From NCBI GenBank assembly GCA_036346375.1, contig JAYEVE010001019.1, forward strand, positions 124,001 through 188,000: 64,000 nucleotides of DNA, given 5' to 3'. The notes beneath the pieces are model-generated. The model was not told the origin of the DNA. It was given only the letters and a program-made list of their open reading frames with translations, and searched no databases. Shown here piece by piece: positions 33,262-44,500 of this stretch (positions within the stretch are counted from its first letter, which is position 1; each line of letters starts with the position of its first letter). This stretch comes from Guadua angustifolia (taxonomy: Eukaryota > Streptophyta > Magnoliopsida > Poales > Poaceae). The position numbers and the translations under genes were made by a program.

Positions 33262-34690
33262 TGTTTCGTCTGATGAGAGTGCTGGCTGTTTTGTTGTTTG
33301 TGTTGCAGATGATATATGTGAAGACCTTCGGATGCTCACATAACCAGGCAACCTTCCTTGACATTACTTCTGCTGAATTCTTTTACAGATGCTCATAAAC
33401 TATTTAGCTGATATGAAGTGCAGTATGATTCCTTAACGTGCTGTAATTTCCATGATGTAATTGGTTGAACTGAAAGAACCGAGAGTAATTGGTTGAACTG
33501 CTCAAATGATTTATTTTGTGCGGCTTAAGTAGTGGTTCGTATCTGTTTTGTGGGCTAGTGGCTTGTGCCTGCTGCTAATGTTAGGAAGCCAATGGTTTTG
33601 CTATTGCTATGTAACTTTTGTTCTTTTCTGCTCTGCAGAGTGACAGTGAGTACATGGCGGGGCAGCTCTCCGCGTTTGGATATGCAATCACTGAAGAGCC
33701 TGAAGGAGCAGATTTGTGGCTAATTAACACGTTTGGTTCTAGTGTCTTGTTTGCTTATTTCTATCTTTCCATCTGCTACTACTAGCTAGCTATTTTCTTG
33801 TACTTGAAAAATTCCATGAGATGCACATTATTGGTTCCGATTACATTTCAGTTGGATGATGATATTTTACTCCCATCTTAATGTATCTACCTTGTGGTGA
33901 CTTATGGTGAGATGTGTAGCTGATGTACGGGAGTAAATTTTGACATGTACTTTTGCCATTTCAGATGCATTGTGAAAAATCCAAGTCAATATGCCATGAT
34001 AACTCTCATATCAAAATGCAAGAACGCAAGAAAGCCACTGGTCGTAGCTGGATGTGTACCACAAGGAAGTCAGGACCTTAAGGAGCTTGAAGGAATTAGT
34101 ATAATTGGAGTGCAGCAAATAGACCGGGTTGTTGAAGTAGTGGAGGAAACCTTAAAGGGCCATGAGGTTCGGCTGTTGAGTCGGAAAAAACTGCCCTTAC
34201 TTGATTTACCTAAGGTACAATTCATTCATCGGCACATGACATCATGTGCATCAATTGTATCTGGCTAGTATTGTGGGCACATTGATGTGCTTTTACATTT
34301 TGATTAATGATTAGTTCACAGATGCTGTCACATTATTCCTCGTGACTGAAAACATCTACAGTTTACAGGTAAGAAAGAATAAATTTATCGAGATTCTTCC
34401 TATAAATGTTGGATGTTTAGGTGCTTGCACTTACTGCAAGACAAAGCATGCTTGTGTTCATCTAGGAAGCTATTCTATAGACAGCTTGGTGAGTGTCCTG
34501 GAGCGTTCCTATTGTGGCTGAAAATTCTGCAGCTTGCTCAAATTTCAAGCAAAGTATTTGGTTTTCAATTCATTGTAGGTAGATTGTGTGAAAATTGTTG
34601 TCTCTGAAGGTGTCTGAGAAATATAGTTAAGCGGTGAAGATAACAGTGCTTATGGTAATCTTAATGTCCAAATCTTTTTAGATCTCCTAT

Positions 34691-34929
34691 GGTGTGTTTG
34701 GTAATTGGTACAAGTGGTATATGTATGAGATGGTTCAAGAAAAAAAAGTCCCTATGTGTTTGATTGTTTGAATGGAACCATCCCATTCTAGATGGTGGGA
34801 TACAAATTTGAGAAATATTCCCTATAGATGTTGAATAATTCTATTCACCCAAAATAATAGAATCAAATGGTTCAGGAGTACAGGACCATTCCATCCCATT
34901 CGACCTCATCTCACCAACCAACCACAGCC
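34691..34929. mobile_element. Intronic MITE, GGTGTGTTTGGT ends
   Basis: Left GGTGTGTTTGGTAATTGG and right CACCAACCAACCACAGCC form imperfect inverted ends in the intron after 34654. Internal ACCATCCCATTC / ATGGTGGGAT words resemble those in the larger element at 42472-43915. No clear target duplication. Confidence 0.5.
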
Positions 34930-35699
34930 CTACTGAATGCTATATTTCACAATTTTTTACGGTATTTTGCTTCTCTGACCTTGTAATTTTTTCAGGCTGG
35001 GATATTGGTACAAATCGTCCGAATCTGTTAAATGCAATTGTCGCAAAGCTTCCTGCGGACAGAAGCACTTCACATAGGCATGATGAATCCTCCTTTCATA
35101 CTGGAGCATTTGAAGGAGCCTTCATGTTCCTGTACAATCAGGAAGTGATGCTGTTTTAACGGTATGCTTGAACTTTTGTATTTATTTTTAGCGGTAGAAG
35201 CAGTGTACAAACACAACAAATATTTTTTATTTGTGACTTGTCTAAATTGTGTGTACCTGGCCGTGGCTAATTTTGTTATTGCACATCTCAGGCAATGGAT
35301 TGTGAATACATTGTCGGAGAGTTCAGAATGGTAGTTGACACTGCTGTGAGCTTGTCCTGGAATGCAAATTGCTCTGAGATATTATTTGTGGCATTCCTTC
35401 GTTCATATGTTTCATTGGTTGCAATGTTTTGCTGAATTTTCAAATATTGTGGGCTGCTTTTTTGGGACATGATTGAAGGTTAGAATTAGATGGTGAAAAA
35501 TCGAGCTTCACAGAGGTGAGCTTTTCTCTGCAGCCATTTCTTTTATAATGTATAGGTTGATAGCAAGTGTTTTAGTTTTATGGATTGTGCTTGAATTTGA
35601 GAAGCTGCAATGAACTGTTAGTCCTTGTAGTTGTGCTCATTTTCTACAATAATTCACTTTCTTTGTTCTTGTTGATGATTTCTAGTGACATGATCCTTC

Positions 35700-35830
35700 T
35701 CGACTAATCATTGTTCAACCACCACAATGCAAAGTTGATCAAAATTCGAAGTCATGGGTGCAATTCTAGTTGCGATGTCTTGGGCTAATGAGCTCGCATA
35801 CATATAAGGAACCTCTATAAGCTATGTAAT
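35700..35830 (+). other. Last coding-like exon in the CACTA-like element
   Basis: In the second copy (55078-55152) an AG acceptor is followed by an open stretch VDQNSEVMGAILVAVSWANE ending in TAA; here the acceptor reads AAAG and the frame is shifted by a one-base loss. I cannot place it in the methylthiotransferase family, so it may come from another gene or be a capture-derived terminal exon. Confidence 0.35.
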
Positions 35831-36358
35831 ACTGACATGGTTGTGTCAAACTAAGTGGTAGATATAGTATCTCTGTAATGCAATAATTTGATAACTAAGT
35901 GGTGGATGGAACTCTATAATGCGATAATTTTTTAATATAGTACTAATTTGCGCTTATTTGCAATGTGTGCACTCGAAATTATCTTGAATTCTTCAAATAC
36001 ATTGCACATGCATAATATATTTATTTGGCTCCAAATAAAAATAATTACAAATATTGTTGCTTAGATGGTTTATTCCTTGCTACGCATATGTTGCAACAAT
36101 CTATATGTTGCAACAAGCTATAGAAGGCTATTCGTCCATAGGTTGTACAAACATATATAAGCATTGCTATAGCCCATCAATATCCGTTGCAGCTTAGCAA
36201 TGGTTATTAATAGGACTTACCAATGCATAATTAAGTGTTGCAATAGACCCTAGCAACGCCACTTTAGGCAACGCATAATTATGCGTTGGTATAGACCCTA
36301 GCAACGCATATACGGATTTTTAGCAACGCATATATGCGTATGCGTTGCTAAAGGGGGG

Positions 36359-36606
36359 TCATTTGTTACTCTATTTTATTTATTTATTTATAAATATGGT
36401 GAAATGATGTAACATATGTGTGTCAACTACTAATTATGAGACTAATATGACAAACATATAGAGTTGGGAAATAAATTTCGGACAGAACCGAGAGTCGATC
36501 ACTGCACACAGCGCGGCGAGGTGTGTCGTCGAGAAGCAGAACAACCTTGTTCGACATCAGGCTATAAATTGCTCGGATGCATAGGCCATGAACATAGAGG
36601 GTGGAG
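36359..36606. repeat. Repeat family copy C, middle part
   Basis: Matches 27740-28010 (copy B) and 14862-15010 (copy A): CTAATTATGAGACTAATATG, then ATAGAGTTGGGAAATAAATT. Ends in the TGGAG target of the LTR insertion. Confidence 0.75.
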
Positions 36607-37751
36607 TGTTAATTCTATTTACGAAATTATATTGTGATGATTAATTTGACAATAATTTAATATATGTGTGATGATTTATGTGACAACAATATTTGTTATG
36701 AAACAAGGTCTGCGAAGTTTTGTTTTATTTGTGACAGGACATGCAAGCAAGCAAGGAAGTGCAACACAGGCGCAGATGCACGTTACTGTAGTAGTGGACC
36801 TGAACAGACGGACGTACTGCAGCTCGGAGAGAATACGCACAAGTGCGGTAGAGTGGCAGAGAAGTACATGCGAAGGTCGCAGAGGTGCAGAATCTGACGC
36901 GAGATCGCAGAGGTGCGGTGGTACATAAGATCGCGAGGTGCAGAGGCGCAGACGCTGAAGGGCGTGGGTGCAATGAGGCGAGACGCGAGAGGTCTCACGC
37001 AGATGGACGACGCTGTGTGTGTGACCAACAGGCCATACTGACGAGTGAGTCATGCAAGAGCGGCAGTGGGCTGTATGAATGAATATGTATGAGCTTTGGG
37101 CTGTGTGCATGTATTGGGTTTTATGTAATTGAGTTAGGTGATTAGAGATAAAAAGTTAGAGTTGCTAAGTATAAATAGGAGGGTGCTCCTGATTTTGTAC
37201 TAACGCACAAAAGAAAAGCTTACGGGCGGCGTGCCGGATTTCGGCGCCAGCACAAGGAAAAAGCATTATTCGATGATACAGTGATTTTTGCGCTACAGTG
37301 TTCGTGGCCACAGGGATCGCTACAAGAAATTGTGCAGGGACGCGCCAGGGCAGCGATAGTGCGCGAGGCATAGGAAGCCGGGGGTGCTTCCGTGTAGCTG
37401 TGCACAGTAGAAAGCAAGAAGGGAAGGTGCATCTAGTCTTCTAGCTATGCAAGGAAAGAAGGTGCCGATGTAACAGTGCGCGTGCAATTTAGGAAGTAGT
37501 AAAGGTAATTAAGGTTTGTACGGAACTCATGTATTGACTGTGTTTGAGTTAATCAATGAATATGAGTTCATGTTCTAGCATGCTGGTTTAATCTAGTTTT
37601 CTTCCATGGTATTAGATCGATTGTCCTAGATTGATTTGTTCAGTTTAGTCATTATTTTGTTAATTCCCAGAATTAATAAAAACATAAAAAATTGGTTTCA
37701 GGTGTTAGTTTGCACCAATTCACTTCCCTCTTGGTACGCCTCGATCCTACA
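36607..37751 (+). mobile_element. Solo LTR, TGGAG target duplication
   Basis: 1145 bp starting TGTTAATTC and ending CGATCCTACA, between TGGAG at 36602-36606 and 37752-37756. Copies A (near 15011) and B keep the uninterrupted GGTGGAG site. CTAAGTATAAATAGGAGGG near 37170 is a likely promoter. A TGGTATTAGATCG word near 37607 resembles the copia primer-binding site (TGGTATCAGAGC), so a shortened element rather than a pure LTR is possible. No coding domain; minus-strand frames here are chance. Confidence 0.85.
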
Positions 37752-37756
37752 TGGAG

Positions 37757-39430
37757 GAAGAAAGAAAGAAAGAAAAAGTGATTAGCATAAGCATTAGCTA
37801 GGCTGCCAAACAATCTGCAGGTTCTACCGTCACGTTAATTGCTACAAAACGTCGACTACATTGGTTTTCTAGTAGGATCAGTTTGGGTTTAAAGTGGACC
37901 TAAATGTGCTGTGTTTTTCGCTAGCAAAAGAAAAGGGAAATAAAAACTAGGATGTGGTTCTACACTCATCTTTTTTACTATCAGTACTTAATCTTGGTTT
38001 TAAAAAAATCTGGACTTTGTATTTGTTTTTTAAGGCAATGCGCTAATGGGCTTGATCTTTCATCCTCCTGAATCTTAAAAAAAATTCTGAACTTAACCTG
38101 AATTTGACATAGACTTGGTCTACTGAAAGAAATCAAACAACCTTAAAGCAATTTGAAACTTCTAAATACACTAGCTTTATGGTATTTCATTTCAAAACAT
38201 AAAAGAAGAATAATGGATGATTTGTCACTCTATATAGTACAATACATAACTTACCACTCTGTAGCGTGAATAATTTATCTTTTGTCACTTTTAAAAAAAT
38301 TAGCCAAAGCATATTGGTATTTATTATAGAAGAAAGAACAGCAGACAAGCTACAAACGCGCACACACACCCTTCCACACGCACGCACACCCGTGCTTGCA
38401 CTTACCTCTATGAGAAACGCCAAGTTCGAGACTCAAATCCGGGTCGGCTGGGCGCTCAACTATCTCCTCGCCCTGAGATAAGCTCAGTCCTCATCTTCGT
38501 CACTTTGAGTAAACAACCACCACCGTTTTTCTCTCTTATTCCTAAGACATTAAAACTAAGGACATCCTTTTGGTTTTACAATTTTCCTGATCTCCGTGTG
38601 TGACCAAAATACGCCTTAAGAAAAGAAATAGAAAGTGCTATTTAAAACCACGTTTATGTAACCAACTGCCTCGAGAAAGTGGTACTAATAACATGTTGAT
38701 TTCTATCCCCAAAATCTCTTTACTGCAGAGGTAACATGCCTTTTGTTTGATTCTAGCTCAACGAGCATGCATGTGTGCATTGACAATACATTGTTGACAT
38801 ATCATGATAAAAGGCTGTCATTCTTTATCACGAGGAAGCAACCGATGCAGTAGCACACATTCATCGTAAAAAGTACTGAAATTGTAAAAATGATATTAAT
38901 TGTTAATATATAGAAAAATATTGTACTTTATCCGTTAATATATAGAAAAATATTTTAATTTATCATGTAAAAATGATATTACTGAAATTGTTATAAAATG
39001 CTCTCATATCATTATTTTTTTAATAATTTTTACTATTGTATAATTAGAAAAAAATAATGATTAAAGATGTGAATTGGAGACTGTATCGTTGTCCAAAACG
39101 AAAATACAGAGTTAATGAGTACTATGACGACCACAAGGGAAGGGACGTTGCAATTAAGTCTTCTTTGTCGAAGACTCACTGTCCCGATTTGATACATTAA
39201 TCTTAGAGTGAAATGCGTTCGAACTGCTCGTATAAATTTAATAACAGGTAAGCAAATTAAGGCAGTAGAGTATGAGGTTGCCTGTGTCGATAAATGTGAG
39301 AACAGAACTGGCCGGAGATGCGTCGATGAATGATGCGATTGGGTTGGTTAGAACATAATCATCGATCGTGGCAAGCGGATTAGATGATATCCTCTCCGAT
39401 TGGTCATGCTGCATTGTAGGGTGGGTCAAT
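37757..39430. repeat. Repeat family copy C, right part
   Basis: 37757-38050 matches copy B (to 28319), 38050-38260 matches 29612-29797 and 38320-39414 matches 15083-16396 of copy A. No gene. At 39405-39415 it provides the empty site of the copy A CACTA element. Confidence 0.8.
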
Positions 39431-41194
39431 CAGTGGATCAGGATGCCTCCTTTTGCCTACCACAAATACTTCTCTCTGGTAAAGCAATTCAATTGGTGTC
39501 CAGCAATTTCAAGGAAGAATCTAATATGGTTTGGCAACAAGTACGTCTCTCTGGTAAAGCAATTCAATTGTGGGCTGTTTGGTTGTCTTCTCTTACGAGT
39601 TTGATCCGTTCAACTCAGCTATCTTGATGAGATCTGGGATCGTTGATCTTGAGACGGTGTTTAGTTGAGTATTTAGTAGGTAGGTATTTTAAAATTTAAA
39701 TATTTAAAATTTATATAGCAAGTGTGGTCTAGTTTTGTTTGAAAAAATATCGAGAACCCATTTTTAAATCGGTTCGAATCGGAGATGCTAATCAAAAGAT
39801 ATAAACAAAAAGAAAAAAGGAAACTTACGTCCACGTGGCACCCCATTCATGGTTTGATATTATATGGTGACAGTAGCCTCTTCACGCAGAACGAGGCGTC
39901 AATACTATATTGCCGCATCCAGAGATCGTCCATTTTCTACGTATCTCAGAGCCAATGCATGGAGAATCTTGTATCCAGAGAGCCGGACTCAAAACTAAAT
40001 ACGACAACCAAACACAAGAAAAAGCAAGATTCTGCATCTATGGATGTAAATCTCTGTGCATACAGGCAACCAAACAGCCCCTTGGTGTCCAGCAATTGCC
40101 TGCACATTGACAATGTTATGGCCTAACCGAAATGGAGATTTTTTTCCCCATTCTTTCGCGTTGAATTTTGACTTTTCGTGAACAGATTGGTAAGGAAGCT
40201 CTGTTTGTTGTACAAGGGGAATTTCCTTGACATTTGACTTTAGTGCTAGTTGTTGTACTATTTAGCTGACTCCACTTGGGGGTTTGGTACCAGAAGATTC
40301 CCCGATTCGGTTTCTTTCACATTATGCATATGTACCATGTAGGGAGTCTCCAGGAGAACTTAAGTGTTTTTTTTACATAAATAACACTCAAATTTTGAGG
40401 CTTTAAATCTCGATCTAATAGATGAAGCCAATTTGTCTCATCTCTTCCTAATCCAGTATTATTTTATCAAGGAGTCGTCAATTTTTTAGATATTAGATGA
40501 GGAACATTATTCTTTTCTACATGACTTTATCCGTCAATTATATACTAGTTTTATATAAATTAAATTATGTAAAAAATAATGCGACATTTTGTTACTGAAA
40601 AGAACATTATTTTTTATGTATGGCCTTTTTATATCAATTATATACAAGTTTTAAATAAATTAAATTATGTAAAAAATAATGTGACAATTTGTACAAAAAG
40701 AAGAACAAAACAAACTATAAGGAACACAACAAACAAAAGCGGGATCACAAAGTCAAAAAGATAAAGCATAATATGAATCACAAAACAACATCTAATAGAC
40801 AAAAAAATTAAGTGCTCACAAACCAAAAATACATTCAAGTGCCATTTAGCAATTCCCAAGATTTTTTTCTTTCCTGAATTTTGTAACTTACGTGGATAGA
40901 TATTATAATACATATAAATATTTGAGAATGCATGTCACCGAAGGATGGCCGGCGGCTTGTGCTGCGGGATATATGGAATTCCATTTGAGTGGCATCAACT
41001 CAAGTTAGCTAGTAAATGACCAAATATCTAATAACCTAGATCGCAGTCAACCTATGACTGACTTTCTTACTATGACATATGAATTAATTACTTAGGGACA
41101 TGAATTTTCAATTAGTTATTAGTTATTAGATTTATTGCAAGCCTTCAAGTTGCCAAATCTGTAGGCATTTGCACTTAATTAACTATCGATCTAA
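39431..41194. other. Intergenic; short repeats only
   Basis: No gene seen. A word TCTCTCTGGTAAAGCAATTC near 39470 is repeated near 39544. A 100-bp tandem duplication lies at 40502-40701. Confidence 0.5.
40502..40701. repeat. Tandem duplication, period 100
   Basis: GAACATTAT at 40502 recurs at 40602, and TAAATTATGTAAAAAATAAT at 40561 recurs at 40661: exactly 100 bases apart. Also present in the second copy from about 59859. Confidence 0.85.
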
Positions 41195-41519
41195 GGCTAT
41201 TCCCAGTGCATGGTAACATATCCATTTAATGCATGCCACATAAGCATTTTTGATGATGTGGCAAGAGAGTTAAGAGGAGAGAGAAGAAAGCTGTATCTTG
41301 AGGAAGATACCATTTGGGTACGAAATCATAGACATTGAAACTTGAATTATCTAAGTGGCCCACAATTCATACTCTCATACACATCTAGCATTTAATTATC
41401 TTGTGGGGACTAAGAAACAATCTATGATACAATGCATTGGGATAGTTGTATCTTCTATAATATCATATGACATGGCAGCTTTGGTTATTGTGACAAGATA
41501 CAATGCCTTGTGAATAGCC
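41195..41519. mobile_element. Tourist-type MITE, TAA target duplication
   Basis: 325 bp, starting GGCTATTCCCAGTGCATGGT and ending ATGCCTTGTGAATAGCC (imperfect inverted repeat), flanked by TAA at 41192-41194 and 41520-41522. PIF/Harbinger-type target. No coding capacity. Confidence 0.8.
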
Positions 41520-41559
41520 TAACGGCAAAACAAGCATGCATGGTGGCGAGGATCGGGAA

Positions 41560-42120
41560 AATCTAACAAGTCAACGCATGGTCAAATGGGCCCCGGCTTG
41601 AGACATTGCAGCGAAGGCCCTCGACCACGACCTAGCAACGTTCATTCCCTTACGACCTTGAGCTCGGCGGCGGAGTCCATTCCGCTCGACCTCGACCTTG
41701 GCTCGAGGCGTCGTTTTCGACGGTTACCAAGACCGCATGATGGTATTAAAGGCGGATGTGGGTGGCATTTCGGGCGGATTACTGACCCACCTTCAATGCG
41801 CACGAGACCACTACTCAGGAATCTCTCCCATCCGTTCTGAGCAACATCCGGGAGGGTATAAGATCTCATAAAGCATGCGTATAGGGGGGAGACACCAGCA
41901 GTAGACCAGTAGACACAAACAGAGCACTCAAGCTCGAGCTGTAATCCACTCTTTGTACTCATGATTAGTGAATTCCTCTGCCTTCGGAGAAGACTGGACG
42001 TAGAGCTGTTACCCTCGTGGGGGCTCGAACCAGTATAATCCGCTGTCCCTTGCTCGTTGACGCCTTCCTACGACCTACACCCGCACCATTGTTGAGCGAA
42101 GTGCTTTCTGGGTCCCTCAT
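41560..42120 (+). repeat. LTR-like remnant (gypsy/copia type)
   Basis: GGGTATAAGATCTC near 41855 followed by GTAATCCACTCTTTG, GATTAGTGAATTCCTC, GACTGGACGTAG and CTCGAACCAGTATAATCC resembles the promoter-to-R/U5 layout of grass LTRs. No boundaries or coding domain identified. Repeated at about 60920-61480. Confidence 0.45.
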
Positions 42121-42471
42121 TCAGACTAACCCCCTCTTCACTCTTGCGGTCACATGGATTTGAGAATCTTGGATTTACTCGTGTAGACATGAAGAAAAGA
42201 GCATATTCGAAGATGTCATTGAAGACAACAAGGTGACACTGGAGGGTTGTTGGAATATATGGAGAAAAAAGCATCAGAAGATGTGAATTTTTTTCTATTC
42301 TATTCAAGTTGATAACCAATATTTCCTGGGTTGATTCTAAGGCCTTGTTTGGTAGAGCTCTATATCCTAGCTCCACCTTAGATTTGGAGCTTTTAGGCTA
42401 AAATAAAGTGAATTAAGTTTATATTTTTAGTCTAAAATGTATACAAGATGACGTACATATAAACTTTCTTA

Positions 42472-43915
42472 GGGTGCGTTTGGTTCGCTGTACCAGGGTG
42501 AACGGAATGGGATAGTATAGGATAGATGAGTGATACATGCGTTTGGTTGAGTGTATGGAACCATCTCATCCAGGACGAAGTGGTACAGATACTCAGAATA
42601 TTCCCCTAATATGCCGTACCAAATCGTTCGGCCAAATTCGCCAAACCATTCGGTCCCGAACGCGTCTCGGTCCTCGTCTCAGGTCGTCGTCTCCCTCCAC
42701 GCGTTCCTCGTCTCGTCTCGCGAAGGCTGGCGGGGGGATGATCTGGGCGACGGCCGAAGACCTAGCGCTGAGCCGACCGGTGGTGCTGCGTATCTGGCGA
42801 GATCCTTGGCGCTCAACTCGCCAGGCGCTACCGGGCACGGGCGCGATTAGCGACTAGCGAAGGCGGAGTGCCGCACCATTTTCATCTTCGGCGAGGAGAG
42901 GTCGCTCCACAACATCCAGGACCTCCTCGGCGCCGCGCATACGCCCTCGGCATCCTCAACGTGGCCGCCTCCGTAGGTAGGTTGAAGCTTCTGAAACACC
43001 ACGAACTCCGAGCCTAGCTCCAAAGCCCCATGGGTATCTCGCCTCTTCGTTTTCCTTTTCTTTGTTAGATTGTAAGATTTGGTTCGTTTCCGTTTCGGTG
43101 AATGGTTACTGATATGCGGCATATATCGGTGTCGATTGTTCTTGTGAACTACTTCATATGCCGAGTTGTTTCTCTACGTAAACTGCAGAACATATATACT
43201 GCAATCCAGAAGAAAAGAAATTGCCCCTATGACTTTGATATCACCGAATGATGTCTCTGAACAGTTGTTATTCTTCAATTCAGTTTGAGATGTATGGTTC
43301 TGAAAAGTACTGTTGAAGGAAGAAGCAGCTCCGATGCTGTCTAATTTGCTACCGCACTACATACTTTTTCTCTAAATCAATCGGTTAATATCATATGTAG
43401 ATAAATCGTCATAATTCAGACATCTCCAGTGTCTGATTATTGGTTGTCTTCATTGGGGAAAAAAAGAAAGATTGCTAAAGAACTCGTGGGTGAAGTTGGT
43501 ACAAAATTCTTTGTGCAGAAATGAGAGTATGATCCCATACATGGCATCACGTCTGATCTCTCTGAAGTTCACATAGGATTTTTGCACACTGTACTTGCAT
43601 GGGCCCTTCTTTCGCGTAACACAATTATTGGCCACAACACAAGATCGATCTGAGTATGTCACAACGAAAGATCGATATGTTCCGATTCTGTCGTGCCGGG
43701 CTGAATTGTATGCATGCACAAAGAAGTGATATTTAGACAACCAAACATCATCCCGTACCATCCCGTACCATTCCATCCAAGCAACCAAACAAAATCTTGT
43801 ACCGTCCCATTCAGGCAACCAAACACTCTCCCCGTACCATCCCATCCAGGATCATCCCATCCATCCTGTACTATCCCATTCCGTTTACCACTGATGCAAT
43901 GAACCAAACGCACCT
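42472..43915. mobile_element. PIF/Harbinger-like element with host coding fragment
   Basis: 1444 bp with long inverted ends: left GGGTGCGTTTGGTTCGCTGT, right reversed AGGTGCGTTTGGTTCATTGC; both continue to GGAATGGGATAGTA. Flanked by TTA (42469-42471, 43916-43918), the PIF/Harbinger target. The right arm contains reiterated CCCGTACCATCC words. It carries a GC-rich coding-like exon (42737-42972) and no transposase, so it is a gene-capturing, non-autonomous (Pack-type) element. Alternative: the arms could belong to a hAT relative, but a 3-bp TTA duplication argues against this. Confidence 0.72.
42737..42972 (+). pseudogene. Captured coding exon, family not identified
   Basis: GC-rich (unlike its surroundings). 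Translation, with frame changes, gives ATAEDLA, AECRTIFIFG, then ERSLHNIQDLL and, in the second copy, LGILNRGRLR, followed by a GTAGGT donor-like site. The two copies (second at 62093-62325) have different small indels, so neither is open throughout. I sense a short plant protein with a LYR/complex-assembly flavour but cannot name it with confidence. Confidence 0.45.
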
Positions 43916-44500
43916 TTAATGTACCCCACTTCAGCTCCATAAATTTTGAAGCTAGGAATGCCCTGCTCCACTAACTCTATGAATTTTGGTGGAGTTGGAG
44001 CTGTACCAAACACATCCTAATTAAAATGGTTGCGGAGTAGGAAGTTTTTGTGCTGATGTTTGCTTTGACACAACATACAGAAAATTGGATGATGGCCGTC
44101 CTTTTGGATTGTTTGTTGGAGTAAGTAATCATGAAAACCAGCTATTTTTGGTGCTACACTTCTATGTGATGAGACTGCAGATAGTGTTGTTTGGCTATTT
44201 AAAACGTTTCTAACGGTCATTTCAAGAAAGAAGCCACAAACTATTTTGACAGACGAAGATGCAGCCATGGCTAATTAAAGCAATGAAAATAGTTCTACCT
44301 TAAAACTCATCAAAGGATATGTGTATGGCATATGAACCAGAATACATGCAAGCACCTTGCCGGAGTTGTTAAGGGCTATAAGAAATTTAATATTCAAAAT
44401 ATCGAATTTCAGAACTGCATTTATGATAAAGAGGAGGAAGAATTTATGAGTGCGCGCATGGAATCGATTGCTCGATAAGTATTGAGCTACAACAAAATTA

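Larger units (their letters stand above)
32512..35397 (+). pseudogene. CDKAL1: CDKAL1/MtaB-type tRNA methylthiotransferase pseudogene
   Basis: Exons by homology: 32512-32607 (VAVKPK...IPGTQ), 33309-33347 (MIYVKTFGCSHNQ), 33639-33730 (SDSEYMAGQLSAFGYAITEE), 33965-34214 (VVAGCVPQG, SIIGVQQIDRVVEVVEETLK), 34369-34488 (radical-SAM cysteines in GCLGACTYCKTK), 34579-34654, 34996-35161 (GTNRPNLLN ... HVPVQSGSDAVLT), 35292-35397 (ATDIICGIP after a frame check). The intact enzyme is a radical-SAM protein that adds methylthio to t6A37 of tRNA-Lys. Damage: TGA and TAG in 34579-34654 where the family has Arg and Trp, a frameshift and internal deletion in 34996-35161, and everything after the ICG(I/F)P motif missing, including the TRAM domain. 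The donor at 33348 is GC. Introns are kept, so capture was from DNA, not cDNA. Confidence 0.9.
32021..36358 (+). mobile_element. CACTA-like element carrying a host gene
   Basis: The left end is CACTACAACAGAAACACCCC followed by TTTAACAACG. The right subterminal region ends in CGTTGCTAAAGGGG, whose reverse complement gives CCCCTTTAGCAACG, matching the left. Many GCGTTGC(A/T) and TAGCAACGCATA words in both orientations fill 32060-32180 and 36080-36355, the CACTA subterminal pattern. The outermost right bases (expected ...TGTTGTAGTG) are missing, with about 65 bp of flank seen in copy B, so the element is probably immobile. The interior (about 32280-35830) is a captured gene with introns; no transposase. 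The whole element recurs at 51393-55699. Confidence 0.7.
42341..44017. mobile_element. Tourist-type MITE split by a nested element
   Basis: The outer element begins GGCCTTGTTTGGTAGAGCTC and ends GAGCTGTACCAAACACATCC (reverse: GGATGTGTTTGGTACAGCTC), flanked by TAA at 42338-42340 and 44018-44020. Only about 230 bp is its own; the rest is a nested 1.44-kb element. Confidence 0.78.

Noticed and set aside
36885..37082. GC-rich short frames between repeats as a small gene
   Set aside because: Inside the solo LTR and not conserved in frame between the two units.
43450..43940. Minus-strand frame with repeated Trp/Gly/Tyr (GWYGESVWLPEWDGT)
   Set aside because: Translation of CCCGTACCATCC-type repeats in the right arm of a Pack-type element.
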